In this document: positions 1 through 8,081 of the stretch, one piece after another | How positions within the stretch are numbered: position 1 is the first letter of the stretch | How the letters are laid out: each line of letters starts with the position of its first letter | Source: Actinoplanes sp. DH11 | GTDB lineage: Bacteria; Actinomycetota; Actinomycetes; Mycobacteriales; Micromonosporaceae | Assembly (NCBI RefSeq): GCF_020873875.1 | Contig: NZ_JAHWGU010000005.1 | Coordinates: forward strand, 124,001-188,000 | Length of the DNA: 64,000 bases | Direction: 5' to 3' | The notes under the pieces: generated by a model | What the model saw: only the letters and a program-made list of their open reading frames with translations | What the model was told of the DNA's origin: nothing | Databases searched by the model: none | Made by a program: the position numbers and the translations under genes

Positions 1-311
1 ACGCCGCCGCGCAGCGGGCCGACCCGGACTCGGTGTTCCACTGGTACCGCCGGCTGATCGCGCTGCGGCACGCCGAACCGGCGGTGGCCCAGGGTGACTT
101 CACCATGCTGCTGCCCGACGACGAGCGCCTGTACGCCTTCACCCGTGCCCTCGGATCCACCGAGCTGCTGGTGGTCGGCAACTTCTCCGGCGAGCCGGCC
201 CGGGCCGGGATCGACCTGGCCGGCGAGCTGATCCTGAACAACCTGCCGCAGGCCCCCGTCGACGGGTTGCTGGCCCCCTGGCAGGCCGTGGTCTACAAGC
301 GGACCCGCTGA
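1..311 (+). CDS. GH13 alpha-glucosidase, C-terminal end (5' truncated by window)
   Basis: The open frame runs in from the window edge and ends at a TGA at 311. The translated end carries the sequence FHWYRRLIALRH followed by a GDFTMLLPDD stretch, which is the usual end of the catalytic barrel and start of the C-terminal beta domain of GH13 oligo-1,6-glucosidase/trehalose synthase-like enzymes. These hydrolyse or rearrange alpha-glucosides in the cytoplasm. Only about 103 residues are present, so the catalytic residues lie outside the window and substrate specificity cannot be judged. The internal GTG at 33 is unlikely to be a start because the frame stays open upstream with sensible residues. 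Confidence 0.8.
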   Translation, partial: AAAQRADPDSVFHWYRRLIALRHAEPAVAQGDFTMLLPDDERLYAFTRALGSTELLVVGNFSGEPARAGIDLAGELILNNLPQAPVDGLLAPWQAVVYKRTR

Positions 312-315
312 CGGG

Positions 316-462
316 TCAGCCGGTGATGGTGTCCCAGGAGTAGCCGAGGAGGGCGAAGGCGGCGCCCAGCAGCGCCAGGCTCACACCGCGCGTGCTGATC
401 GGCAGCGCCGCCAGGACCAGCAGGATCACGGCGATCAGGTAGAAGAGTCCGGGGATGGGCAT
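316..462 (-). CDS. small two-helix membrane protein, 48 aa
   Basis: This short frame starts at an ATG (462) preceded by a GAGGAG ribosome binding site seven bases upstream, and ends at 316, just past the stop of the convergent glucosidase gene. The product has two hydrophobic stretches (about residues 5-20 and 28-41) separated by a PISTRG turn, so it is probably a helical hairpin in the membrane. No known family is recognised. Short proteins of this kind are common and conserved in actinomycetes, and the strong Shine-Dalgarno is the best support for expression. Confidence 0.6.
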   Translation of the reverse strand: MPIPGLFYLIAVILLVLAALPISTRGVSLALLGAAFALLGYSWDTITG

Positions 463-541
463 GGGGTGCTCCTCGATGTGGGGGTGTGGGGCGGCGAGCC
501 CTTACCCCCACCTCGAGCGGCGCTAAACAACCGGCGGCAAT

Positions 542-570
542 CTCGATGGCGATATTTCTTGACCATCGAG
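542..570. promoter_or_regulatory. inverted repeat, possible operator upstream of tspO
   Basis: Perfect 8-bp arms CTCGATGG and CCATCGAG are separated by 13 bases. The site lies in the divergent intergenic region between the small membrane protein (starts 462) and tspO (starts 605). It could be an operator for either gene or the stem of a 5' leader. No regulator can be named. Confidence 0.35.
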
Positions 571-604
571 GTTCACGGCCGGGGTACGGGGTAAACGTGA
601 GCGC

Positions 605-1093
605 ATGACCAGTTCCGTGATGCGCTCCGGGCGGCACGTCTCACCCTGGTTGGCCCTGGCCGGATTCGGCGTCGCGGTCGCGGCCGCCGCGCTGATCGGC
701 GGTCTCGGGGTGGCCGGCACCGCGAGCGAATACCAGAGTCTCGACCGGCCCTCGTGGGCGCCGCCGTCCTGGCTGTTCGGCCCCGTCTGGACCGCGTTGT
801 ACGCGATGATCGCGGTGAGCGGCTGGCTGGTCTGGCGGCGCACCGGCTGGTCGCCGGCGCTCAACTGGTACGCGGTGCAGCTCGTCCTGAACGCGATCTG
901 GACACCGATCTTCTTCGGTGCCGGGCAGTACGGCCTGGCGCTGATGGACATCGTCGTGCTCTGGGTGCTGATCGGGGTGACCGTCGGGAAGTTCCGGCCG
1001 GTCTCCAAGGTCGCGGCGGGGCTGCTGCTGCCGTACTGGGCGTGGGTGTCGTTCGCGACGGCCCTGAACACCGCGATCTGGCTGGCGAACTGA
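605..1093 (+). CDS. tspO: TspO/MBR family tryptophan-rich membrane protein
   Basis: The 162-residue product has the five-helix pattern of the TspO/peripheral benzodiazepine receptor family and its signature segments: RPSWAPPSWLFGPVWTALY near residue 46, LNAIWTPIFFG near residue 97, and LPYWAWVSFATALN near residue 140. TspO proteins sit in the cytoplasmic membrane and bind porphyrins and other tetrapyrroles, and are linked to stress responses. The ATG follows a GTGAGCGC stretch with no strong ribosome binding site. It stands alone between divergent and downstream genes. The family call is firm; the physiological ligand is not known from sequence. Confidence 0.9.
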   Translation: MTSSVMRSGRHVSPWLALAGFGVAVAAAALIGGLGVAGTASEYQSLDRPSWAPPSWLFGPVWTALYAMIAVSGWLVWRRTGWSPALNWYAVQLVLNAIWTPIFFGAGQYGLALMDIVVLWVLIGVTVGKFRPVSKVAAGLLLPYWAWVSFATALNTAIWLAN

Positions 1094-1251
1094 CCGGGCG
1101 AGTCCGTTCGCCGGGATTGCCGCCACCCGGGTAAAAATCCGAGCTTTTTTCACGAAACTCCCCACCTGTCACTCCTGGCACCGGCAAGGTGTCACATGGT
1201 CGCCGGTACGTCCCGTATTGACCCCTTCCGCCGGTGGCCGGGGGAGTTTCC

Positions 1252-3552
1252 ATGCGCCGCAACCGGCTCACCACCCGTCTGCTGGCCGCCCTGGTCGCCG
1301 CCACACCGGCCGTCGCGGTCGCGATCGCCGGTACGGTCCCGCAGCCGGCTGACCCGGTCCGGTCCTCGGGGCCGGTGCTGCAGACCTTCGCGCTGACGCC
1401 GGGAGAGGTGCGCGGGGACGGGCTGCGGCTCGCCGGCGCGGCGGCTCGGGCCGTGACGGCTCCGGCCGCGGCGGCTCCGGCCGTGGCGGCTCCGACCGTG
1501 ATGCGGGGCGGAGCCGAGCCCCTGAGCGGTGGGCGGGCTGAGTTGCCGCCGCGGCGTACTGAGCCGTTCAGCATGGTCGGTGTCACCTGGGCGGATCCGC
1601 GGGTGGTCAGCGACGGGCGGATCGAGGTGCGGACGCGGACGGCGGGGACGGGCCGGTGGACGCCCTGGCAGCTGTTGGAGACGGACAATCCGGACGCTTC
1701 GGGTGGGGCTGAGGGGCCCGGCGCGCGGGGGGCCAGCGATCCGCTCTGGGTCGGTCTGTCGGACGGCGTCGAGGCCCGGGTCGAGGGCGCGCGGACGCTG
1801 CCCCGGGGAATGCGGGTGGACCTGATCAACCCGGACGGCGAGGGCGTCGGGGAGGCGCCGGAGATGCGGCCGGGGGCAGCGGCGAGCGGCCGGGACCGGG
1901 CAGAGATCGCCGGCCGAGCCCAGAACGCAGGCCGAGCCGAGAGCGCTGGCCGAGCCCGGAACGCAGGCCGAGCCCAGAACGCGGGCCGGGCCGGAAGCGC
2001 CGCCCGGAGGGCGGGCGGGAACGCGGCGGATCGGGCGCGGCGGAATCCGGTTCTGCCGGCGCGGCCGGTGCCGCGGATGGTGACGCGGGCCGGCTGGGGG
2101 GCCAATGAGGGGAGCGTGGCGGATCCGCCGAGCTACACGGGGGCCATCAAGATTGTGTTCGTGCACCACACGGCGACCGGCAACGGGTACACCTGCGGGC
2201 AGTCGGCGAGCATCGTGCGGGGCATCGCGACCTACCAGGTGAAGAGCAAGGGCTGGAACGACATCGGCTACAACTTCCTGGTCGACAAGTGCGGCACCGT
2301 CTTCGAGGGGCGCGGCGGCGGGGTGCACCGCTCGGTGCTCGGGGCGCACACACTCGGGTTCAACGACAACGCCAGCGCGATCGCGGTGATCGGTGACTTC
2401 CGGTCGGTGCGGATCCCGGTGGCGGCGCGGGCAGCGGTGGCGCAGGTCGCGGCGTACAAGCTGGGTGCCTGGGGCAGCCCGCCGGCCGGGCGGGTGGCGC
2501 TCGTCTCCGGCGGCAGCAACAAGCACGCGGCCGGCCGGGCGGTGACCTTCAGCCGGATCTCCGGGCATCGGGACGCCGGCTCCACCGAGTGCCCGGGCAC
2601 CGCGCTCTACCGGCAACTCCCGGCGATCCGCACGATCGCCGGCGGCGCACCGATCGGGCTGCGTTTCCAGCAGCTGGGTGGCGCGAGCGCGGCGGCGGGC
2701 AAGTTCTACAGCCGGGGGCTCGTGCAGCCGCTCTGGGACCTGTCGACGCCGACCCGGATGCTGGACCGCTTCGAGGTGTGGCTGGACGGCCGGATGTTCG
2801 TCGCCACCCCGGCCGGGCACCGCCGCGCGCGGGTCCGGCTCTCGCCCGGTGAGCACACCCTCGCGATCAAGGCGGTGCACCTGTCCGGGCGTACCTCGGT
2901 GACCAGCGCGCGGATCATCGCCGACCCGGTGCCGCCCGCGTTCCCGGCGGAGCCACAGGTGTCGCTGCGCACCGGCACCATGAGCGACGCGGTGCCGGTC
3001 CGGGTGAGCTGGGGCGCGAGGGACGCGCACGGCCTGCGATCGGTACGGGTCACCGGCACCGCCCGGGCGGTGCTCGGCGCCACCGCGCGGGCCCACGACG
3101 CGGCCGCCCGGCTCGGCGAGGCGAACGCCTGGACGGTGACGGCCGCGGACCGGGCCGGGAACGTGCGGAGCGCTTCGGTCACCCGTACACCCGTGCTCGT
3201 CGCCGAAGCCGGCGCCCGGCGGACCGGAACCTGGCGCACCGCGCGCGACCCGCGCTTCCTGGGCAGTGAAGCCGCCGCCGCGTCCGCTCGCGGCGCGTCG
3301 ATGAGCTGGACGTTCACCGGCCGCTCCGCCGCGCTCGTGGCCGGGCGGACCGCGACCTCGGGCCGGATCCGGGTCTTCCTGGACGGGCGTGATCAAGGCG
3401 TGGTGGACCTGCGGTCATCGGGGACGCGCTACCGCCAGGCGGTCTGGACGCGGATGTGGCCGACCGCCGGCACCCACACGGTGACAGTGCAGGTGGAAGG
3501 CACCGCCGGGCGGCCGTCCGTGCTGCTCGACGGGCTCACCTACCTGCGCTGA
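1252..3552 (+). CDS. secreted PGRP/amidase-domain protein, 766 aa
   Basis: The ATG at 1252 follows GGGGGAG and opens a signal-peptide-like N terminus (basic MRRNRLTTR, then a hydrophobic run to about residue 30). A beta-rich segment (about 90-190) common to actinomycete PGRP proteins precedes a low-complexity AGRA-type repeat linker (about 215-255). The peptidoglycan recognition/amidase_2 domain follows (about 275-460), with VFVHHTATG, a GYNFLVD segment and a GHRDAG segment giving the expected zinc-binding histidines. The C-terminal 300 residues form further beta domains. It probably cleaves or binds peptidoglycan outside the cell. An in-frame GTG at 1234 is an alternative start. The 3' end overlaps the convergent GDSL gene by 17 bp. 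Confidence 0.85.
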   Translation: MRRNRLTTRLLAALVAATPAVAVAIAGTVPQPADPVRSSGPVLQTFALTPGEVRGDGLRLAGAAARAVTAPAAAAPAVAAPTVMRGGAEPLSGGRAELPPRRTEPFSMVGVTWADPRVVSDGRIEVRTRTAGTGRWTPWQLLETDNPDASGGAEGPGARGASDPLWVGLSDGVEARVEGARTLPRGMRVDLINPDGEGVGEAPEMRPGAAASGRDRAEIAGRAQNAGRAESAGRARNAGRAQNAGRAGSAARRAGGNAADRARRNPVLPARPVPRMVTRAGWGANEGSVADPPSYTGAIKIVFVHHTATGNGYTCGQSASIVRGIATYQVKSKGWNDIGYNFLVDKCGTVFEGRGGGVHRSVLGAHTLGFNDNASAIAVIGDFRSVRIPVAARAAVAQVAAYKLGAWGSPPAGRVALVSGGSNKHAAGRAVTFSRISGHRDAGSTECPGTALYRQLPAIRTIAGGAPIGLRFQQLGGASAAAGKFYSRGLVQPLWDLSTPTRMLDRFEVWLDGRMFVATPAGHRRARVRLSPGEHTLAIKAVHLSGRTSVTSARIIADPVPPAFPAEPQVSLRTGTMSDAVPVRVSWGARDAHGLRSVRVTGTARAVLGATARAHDAAARLGEANAWTVTAADRAGNVRSASVTRTPVLVAEAGARRTGTWRTARDPRFLGSEAAAASARGASMSWTFTGRSAALVAGRTATSGRIRVFLDGRDQGVVDLRSSGTRYRQAVWTRMWPTAGTHTVTVQVEGTAGRPSVLLDGLTYLR
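1908..2020 (+). repeat. in-frame tandem repeat in PGRP linker
   Basis: A degenerate 18- to 24-bp unit encodes repeated AGRAQN, AGRAES and AGRARN motifs between the N-terminal beta region and the PGRP domain. It is probably a slippage-prone flexible, positively charged linker. Confidence 0.6.
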
Positions 3553-4342
3553 ACGGGTTCGGCACCGGCTGCCAGGAACGGCCGCCGGGCAGGATCTGGC
3601 GCAGACCCTGGAACCACTGGTACGCCATCTTGCGGTAACCGAGCTCGTCCGGGTGCACGCCGTCCACCGTGTCCGTGGCCGGGATCGCGGACATGTCGAC
3701 GAGCGTGACGTTGCCCGGGTGCCGGGCCGCGGCCCGGGCGAGCGTCGCGTTGAACGAACGGAACTCCTTCTCGTGCCGGCCCCGGACCACCAGCAGCTTC
3801 GCCAGCACGATCCGCACCTTGGGGTCGGTGGCGAGCATCCGGTCGATCAGCTGGTCCAGCCGCCGGGGCGCGCCGGCGGCCTGGTTGCGCAGCAGGTCGT
3901 TGGTGCCGATGTCGAGCAGGACCACCTGCGGGCGATGTTTGCGCATCCAGAAGTCGGTGTGCCGGTTCAGCCAGGCGATCCGCCAGCCCGGGTGTCCCTC
4001 GTGGGCGGTGTCGGCGCCGCTGCCGTTGCGCTGCGAACCGACGAAGTCGGCGTGCACCCCGGCCAGGGCCAGCCAGGTGAAGAGTTCGGCGCGGTAGCCG
4101 TTCTCGGCGCGGTCGCCCTTGCCGAACGTGAGGCTGTCCCCGAACGGCATGATCCGGACGGGGATGCCGGGAGTCGCCTGGATCGGCTGCCGGACGGCCG
4201 CCGCCGATGCCTGCCCCGCCGCCGATGCCCGCGCCGCCGGCGGCGTCCCCGTTGCCGCCGTGGCGGCCTGCGGCGCGGCCAGGGCGACACCGGTGGCCAT
4301 CAATGCGGCGGCGATCATCGGAACCGGGTTCATCAGGCGCAT
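3536..4342 (-). CDS. secreted SGNH/GDSL hydrolase, 268 aa
   Basis: The protein has a signal-peptide-like N terminus (MRLMNPVPMIAAALMATGVA) and the SGNH blocks in order: GDSLTFG (catalytic Ser), DIGTNDLL (block III, Gly/Asn oxyanion residues) and DGVHPDELGY (block V, catalytic Asp and His). It is expected to be an exported esterase or acyl hydrolase of the sialate O-acetylesterase/rhamnogalacturonan acetylesterase type; the substrate is unknown. I chose the ATG at 4342; the ATG at 4333 works equally well. The frame is open further upstream but without a credible start. The stop lies inside the end of the convergent PGRP gene. Confidence 0.85.
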   Translation of the reverse strand: MRLMNPVPMIAAALMATGVALAAPQAATAATGTPPAARASAAGQASAAAVRQPIQATPGIPVRIMPFGDSLTFGKGDRAENGYRAELFTWLALAGVHADFVGSQRNGSGADTAHEGHPGWRIAWLNRHTDFWMRKHRPQVVLLDIGTNDLLRNQAAGAPRRLDQLIDRMLATDPKVRIVLAKLLVVRGRHEKEFRSFNATLARAAARHPGNVTLVDMSAIPATDTVDGVHPDELGYRKMAYQWFQGLRQILPGGRSWQPVPNPFSAGR

Positions 4343-4461
4343 GCCCGGCGGTTCGACGCGGCCCGCCGGGCACTGAGCACGTGATCCACAACCGCAACCG
4401 GGCGCGCCCGGGCTGCTACCGCCGGGGCCCGCCGGGGCGGCTGTCGCGGGGTTCCGCGCTG

Positions 4462-5346
4462 CTAACGGCCGATCGTCACGACCACCTTGCCGGGGCCTCG
4501 GCGGGACTCCACGACGCGGTGCGCGTCGGCGATCCGCTCCCACGGGAACATCCGGATCGGCATCCGCAGGCCCGGGACCGCGATCACCTCCGCCAGGCGC
4601 TGCGGCGACCGGCCGGCACGGACCACCCGCGCGCCGTGCTCGGCGGCCGCCTTGTCGTCGACGATCGTGCCGACCCGGTCCCCGGGGATGCCCAGCTCGA
4701 CGGACTGGGCGATCGCCTCGCCGCCGGCGGCGTCCAGGGCGACGGTGGGCGCGAGGCCGGTGGCGCGGACCGCTGCGACCAGGTCGTTGCCGTACGCGAC
4801 GGGTACGGCACCCAGCTCCCGCAGGTAGTCGTGGTTCTCCGGCCGGGCCGTGCCGATCACCGTGGCGCCGGCCCGCCGCGCCAGCTGGGTGGCGATCGTG
4901 CCGACACTGCCGGCGGCCGCGTGCACCAGCAGCACGTCGCCGGCCGACACCCCGATCTCCAGCAGCGCGCCGCTCGCCGTCTGCGAGGCCGCCACCAGGC
5001 CGGCGGCGACCGGGAAGTCCAGGTGGTCAGGCTTGACGACGACATCGGAAGCGGGGACCGTCAGCAGGCCGGCCACGGCTTTGAGCATCGTCGAGCCCAG
5101 GACCGGCGTCCCGGGTTCGAATCCGTCGCCGCGCACGACGACACCGGCGTACTCCTGGCCGATCTGCTGCGGGAAGTGGGCCTTCACCCACGGCATGGCG
5201 CCGGTGCGGACCGCGATGTCGAAAGGTTGCACGCCGGCGGCGTACGCCTCGATGAGCACCTCGCCCGGTCCGGGCTCGGGGTCGGGGAGCTCGGCGATGC
5301 GCAGGACGTCGGGCGGGCCGTACCGGTCGAAGACGACAGCTCTCAT
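4462..5346 (-). CDS. NADPH:quinone-type MDR oxidoreductase
   Basis: This 294-residue medium-chain dehydrogenase/reductase begins MRAVVFDRYGPPDVLRI, typical of zinc-independent quinone oxidoreductases. The GroES-like fold spans about residues 1-115. The Rossmann fold contains HAAAGSVG near residue 150, the NADPH pyrophosphate-binding loop. The structural and catalytic zinc cysteines of alcohol dehydrogenases are absent. It probably reduces quinones or enals in the cytoplasm. A perfect palindrome 26 bases before the start suggests single-gene regulation. Confidence 0.85.
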   Translation of the reverse strand: MRAVVFDRYGPPDVLRIAELPDPEPGPGEVLIEAYAAGVQPFDIAVRTGAMPWVKAHFPQQIGQEYAGVVVRGDGFEPGTPVLGSTMLKAVAGLLTVPASDVVVKPDHLDFPVAAGLVAASQTASGALLEIGVSAGDVLLVHAAAGSVGTIATQLARRAGATVIGTARPENHDYLRELGAVPVAYGNDLVAAVRATGLAPTVALDAAGGEAIAQSVELGIPGDRVGTIVDDKAAAEHGARVVRAGRSPQRLAEVIAVPGLRMPIRMFPWERIADAHRVVESRRGPGKVVVTIGR

Positions 5347-5355
5347 GGCGGCAGT

Positions 5356-5385
5356 CTGCAAGCTCAACTCGGCTTGAGGTCAAGC
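5356..5385. promoter_or_regulatory. operator-like palindromes upstream of MDR oxidoreductase
   Basis: GCTTGA-GG-TCAAGC is a perfect palindrome at 5372-5385. It overlaps a second pair, CTCAA-N6-TTGAG. Such dyads between promoter elements resemble binding sites of MerR- or HxlR-type redox regulators of quinone oxidoreductases. No regulator gene is adjacent in this window. Confidence 0.45.
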
Positions 5386-5578
5386 GTTGTGCACGCGGGC
5401 CGCCGAGGCGGTCGCGGTGGCGTCGGCCGCGGTGACCGTACGCAGCAGGCACGGTGACCCGGCGCTGGCTGCTGGGCCCGACGCGGGCGGCCGAGGAGGC
5501 GGCGAAGGCCATCGACGCGACACTGTCCCGGGGGTGTGGGTGACAGACCGCGGGGCGCCGGGTCGATACGGTGTTCGC

Positions 5579-6148
5579 GTGTCTCAGATCCCGTGGTGGG
5601 GCCTTCCCCTGGTGGCCGTCGTGTTCGCCCTCGCGGGGGCCGGCGCCGCGCACCTCGCCGCCGCACGAACCGACAATCTGCTCAACCGGCGCCGTCGTAC
5701 CCGAGCGTGGTACGACGAGCGCAGAACCGCCTACGTGCAGCTGCTCGCCGCCTTCGAGCGGGCCACTTATCGCCTCCGGAGCGCGTACGACGCCGGCGAC
5801 AAGGTGCCCGACCCGCTCACCTACATGGACCAGATCGGCCCGGCCCTGATGTCGGTGCGGCTGCTCGCCTCCGGCCCGGTGCGCTCGGCGGCCCTCGCCG
5901 TGCACCTGCAGCTGGAACGGCTGCACGAGCAGATGAACCCGGCCGGGGTGGTCGGAGTGGAGCCGCGCACCCATTTCCGGGAGCTGCTCACCCAGGTGCC
6001 GCTGGTGATGCAGCAGTTCGAGGCGGCGATCCGGGACGAGCTGGAGATCACCGACATGCCGCCGGTGCCGGCGGCGCGCAACGGCCTCTTCCGGCGGCCG
6101 GTCGGCGAGCCGGACGCGGTCAGCGCGCCAGAGTCAGGACCACGGTGA
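5579..6148 (+). CDS. single-pass membrane protein of unknown function
   Basis: The product (189 aa) has one N-terminal hydrophobic segment (about residues 4-25), a basic stop-transfer run NRRRRTR, and then an alpha-helical cytoplasmic region of about 150 residues with regularly spaced leucines. It has the look of the many actinomycete membrane-anchored helical proteins with no assigned domain. I chose the GTG at 5579 because translation from it begins directly with the membrane helix. Its last 29 bases overlap the convergent DUF1707 gene. Confidence 0.65.
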   Translation: MSQIPWWGLPLVAVVFALAGAGAAHLAAARTDNLLNRRRRTRAWYDERRTAYVQLLAAFERATYRLRSAYDAGDKVPDPLTYMDQIGPALMSVRLLASGPVRSAALAVHLQLERLHEQMNPAGVVGVEPRTHFRELLTQVPLVMQQFEAAIRDELEITDMPPVPAARNGLFRRPVGEPDAVSAPESGPR

Positions 6149-6401
6149 ACAGCGCCAGCACGATCCCGGCCACCAGGAACGCCCACAGCAGGTGACGGTT
6201 GTCGTCGGCCGGCCGGTTCTGCTGCACCGGCAGGTCGGCGGTGACCCGGGCGAGGTCGCCGTGGGTCCGGCAGGCCAGCACGCGGTCGACGCGTTCCGCG
6301 TACTCGTCGAGGGTGAGCCGTCCGGCGGCCGTGTGCTCCTCCAGAAGCACGACGACACGCTGCCGTTCCGCATCGGAGGCCCTAAGTGTGGGGTCGTTCA
6401 C
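6120..6401 (-). CDS. DUF1707 (SHOCT-like) membrane protein
   Basis: The product is 93 residues starting at a GTG (VNDPTLRASDAERQRVV). The N-terminal 55 residues match the DUF1707 pattern: RASDAER, then a LEEHTAAGRLTLDEYAERVDRVLACRT helix pair. A single transmembrane helix follows (about 72-92). DUF1707 proteins are small actinobacterial proteins of unknown role, often near two-component or cell-envelope genes. It is convergent with, and overlaps, the preceding gene. Confidence 0.85.
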   Translation of the reverse strand: MNDPTLRASDAERQRVVVLLEEHTAAGRLTLDEYAERVDRVLACRTHGDLARVTADLPVQQNRPADDNRHLLWAFLVAGIVLALFTVVLTLAR

Positions 6402-6453
6402 GGCGACAGGGTAGCCTCTGCGGACTTTCCCCCTGAAGACATCGGGAGTGCTG

Positions 6454-7341
6454 ATGGCGAACCCCTCCGGGAGCAGCCTGCTCGTGATCGAGAGGCTTCT
6501 CCGTGACCGCGACGGGATTTGGCGCCAGATCATCGAGGAACGCGACCTCAAACAGCTGACCCTGCAGATGCTGATCAGCTCCACGGTCAGTCTCGCGCTC
6601 TACGGTGCGGTGCTGGGCGCCTCCAACGGCGCGCTCCAGGCGGTCTCGTCGTTCGTGAAGCTGCCGCTGCTCTTCCTGGCGACCCTCGCGATCTGCCTGC
6701 CCACGCTCTACCTGTTCAACCTGGTCTTCGGGGCGAAACTGTCGGTGCTCCAGGCACTCACCCTGATCATGGTGACCATCACCGTGACCGCGGTGCTGAC
6801 CCTGGCATTCGCCCCGATCAGCCTGTTCTTCCTGATCACCGCGCAGAGTTACCTCTTCTTCAAGCTGCTGAACGTGGGCATCCTGGTGCTGACAGCGATC
6901 GTCGGCCTGCGGTTCCTGACGGCGGGCATGCGGGCACTCAACGACCACCAGGAACGGGTGGCCCACGCGCTCGCCGCGCCGCCGGCCGCCGTCCCGGCCG
7001 CCGAGCCGGAGCCGGCCCTCGTCGGCGCCGCGGTCGCCGCCGGCCCGGAGGCGCCGGCCCGGGAGAACGGATCGGTCACGGCGTTCCCGCCCGGCGTCAA
7101 ACCGCTGTCGCAGATCGGCCACCGCCCGCCGCCGGTCGAGCTGCCGCCGGGGGAGCGCCCGGCCAGCATGACCCTGCTGCACATCTGGATCCTGCTCTTC
7201 GGATTCGTCGGCACCCAGCTCGCCTGGACGCTGCGGCCGTTCTTCGGCAGCCCGGACAAGCCGTTCCAGCTGTTCCGCAGCATCGGCGGCACCTTCTACG
7301 CCGACATCGTCGACACGATCGGCCGCCTGCTCGGCGCCTGA
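6454..7341 (+). CDS. polytopic membrane protein, unknown function
   Basis: The ATG at 6454 is preceded by GGGAG. The 295-residue product has an N-terminal amphipathic region, about five hydrophobic segments between residues 45 and 155, a proline/alanine-rich linker (170-230), and a last hydrophobic segment around residue 245. The arrangement resembles Yip1-like or ABC-permease-like membrane proteins but no motif is decisive. The C-terminal tail keeps a conserved-looking WTLRPFFGSPDKPFQLFR segment seen in actinomycete and cyanobacterial proteins of unknown role. Confidence 0.7.
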   Translation: MANPSGSSLLVIERLLRDRDGIWRQIIEERDLKQLTLQMLISSTVSLALYGAVLGASNGALQAVSSFVKLPLLFLATLAICLPTLYLFNLVFGAKLSVLQALTLIMVTITVTAVLTLAFAPISLFFLITAQSYLFFKLLNVGILVLTAIVGLRFLTAGMRALNDHQERVAHALAAPPAAVPAAEPEPALVGAAVAAGPEAPARENGSVTAFPPGVKPLSQIGHRPPPVELPPGERPASMTLLHIWILLFGFVGTQLAWTLRPFFGSPDKPFQLFRSIGGTFYADIVDTIGRLLGA

Positions 7342-7348
7342 GGCTCAC

Positions 7349-7425
7349 TCGTCACCAGCGCTTTTTCGTTACCAGCGCTTTTTCGTCACCGGCGGGATCC
7401 GGAGGCTTTTTCGCCACCAGGGGGA
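7349..7425. repeat. short tandem repeat, 17-bp unit
   Basis: GTCACCAGCGCTTTTTC and close variants occur about four times in a row between the membrane protein and the KDPG aldolase gene. Each copy carries a T run. It could act as a weak terminator series or simply reflect slippage. Confidence 0.6.
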
Positions 7426-7442
7426 TCCGGCAGGATCGGGGG

Positions 7443-8081
7443 GTGACCGATCATCGTGCACCCCTCGACCCTGTCTCCGCCGCCATCGCCGACGCCGGCC
7501 TCGTCGCGATCCTCCGGGCACCGACCGCCTCCGCCTTCGCCGCCATCGCCGACGTGCTCGTCGCGGCCGGCGTCACCGCCCTGGAGATCACCCTCACCTC
7601 GCAGGGCGCCCTGGAAGCCATCGCCGGGCTGCGCCGCCAGCTGCCCGAGACGGTCCGGGTCGGCGCCGGCACCGTGCTCACCGACGACGACGCGAAGGCC
7701 GCCGTCGACGCCGGCGCGTCGTTCCTGGTCTCGCCGGTGTCGTTGCCGCTGCGGCCCGATGTCCCGTTCTACCCGGGCACGTTCAGCCCGACCGAGGTGT
7801 ACGCCGCACACCGCTCCGGCGCCCCGCTGATCAAACTGTTCCCCGCCGGTGGCCTCGGACCCGGCTACCTCAAGGACCTGCGCGGACCGCTGCCGGACGT
7901 CCGGATCCTGCCCACCGGCGGCATCGGCCTGGACGACATCGCGAAGTGGCTGCAGGCCGGCGCGGTCGCGGTCGGGGTCGGCGGCCCGCTGGTCGGTGAC
8001 GCCGCGACCGGCGGCAGCCTCACCGCGCTCGCGGCCCGTGCCCGGCACGCCGTCGACGCCGTGAACTTCGCCCGCTCATGA
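7443..8081 (+). CDS. eda: 2-dehydro-3-deoxyphosphogluconate (KDPG) aldolase
   Basis: The 212-residue protein is full length for KDPG/KHG aldolases. VAILR opens the barrel, ALEITLTS supplies the catalytic Glu (E48), and LIKLFPA supplies the Schiff-base Lys (K131). GAGTVL and PTGGI phosphate-binding segments are present. The enzyme splits KDPG into pyruvate and glyceraldehyde 3-phosphate in the cytoplasm (Entner-Doudoroff or hexuronate breakdown). The stop overlaps the ATG of the downstream sugar kinase (ATGA), so the two are translationally coupled. I use the GTG at 7443; no strong ribosome binding site is visible. Confidence 0.9.
   Translation: MTDHRAPLDPVSAAIADAGLVAILRAPTASAFAAIADVLVAAGVTALEITLTSQGALEAIAGLRRQLPETVRVGAGTVLTDDDAKAAVDAGASFLVSPVSLPLRPDVPFYPGTFSPTEVYAAHRSGAPLIKLFPAGGLGPGYLKDLRGPLPDVRILPTGGIGLDDIAKWLQAGAVAVGVGGPLVGDAATGGSLTALAARARHAVDAVNFARS

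Noticed and set aside
1192..3396. 734-codon open frame on the minus strand
   Set aside because: It is antisense to the PGRP gene and reads as arginine/proline-rich low-complexity protein with no domain.
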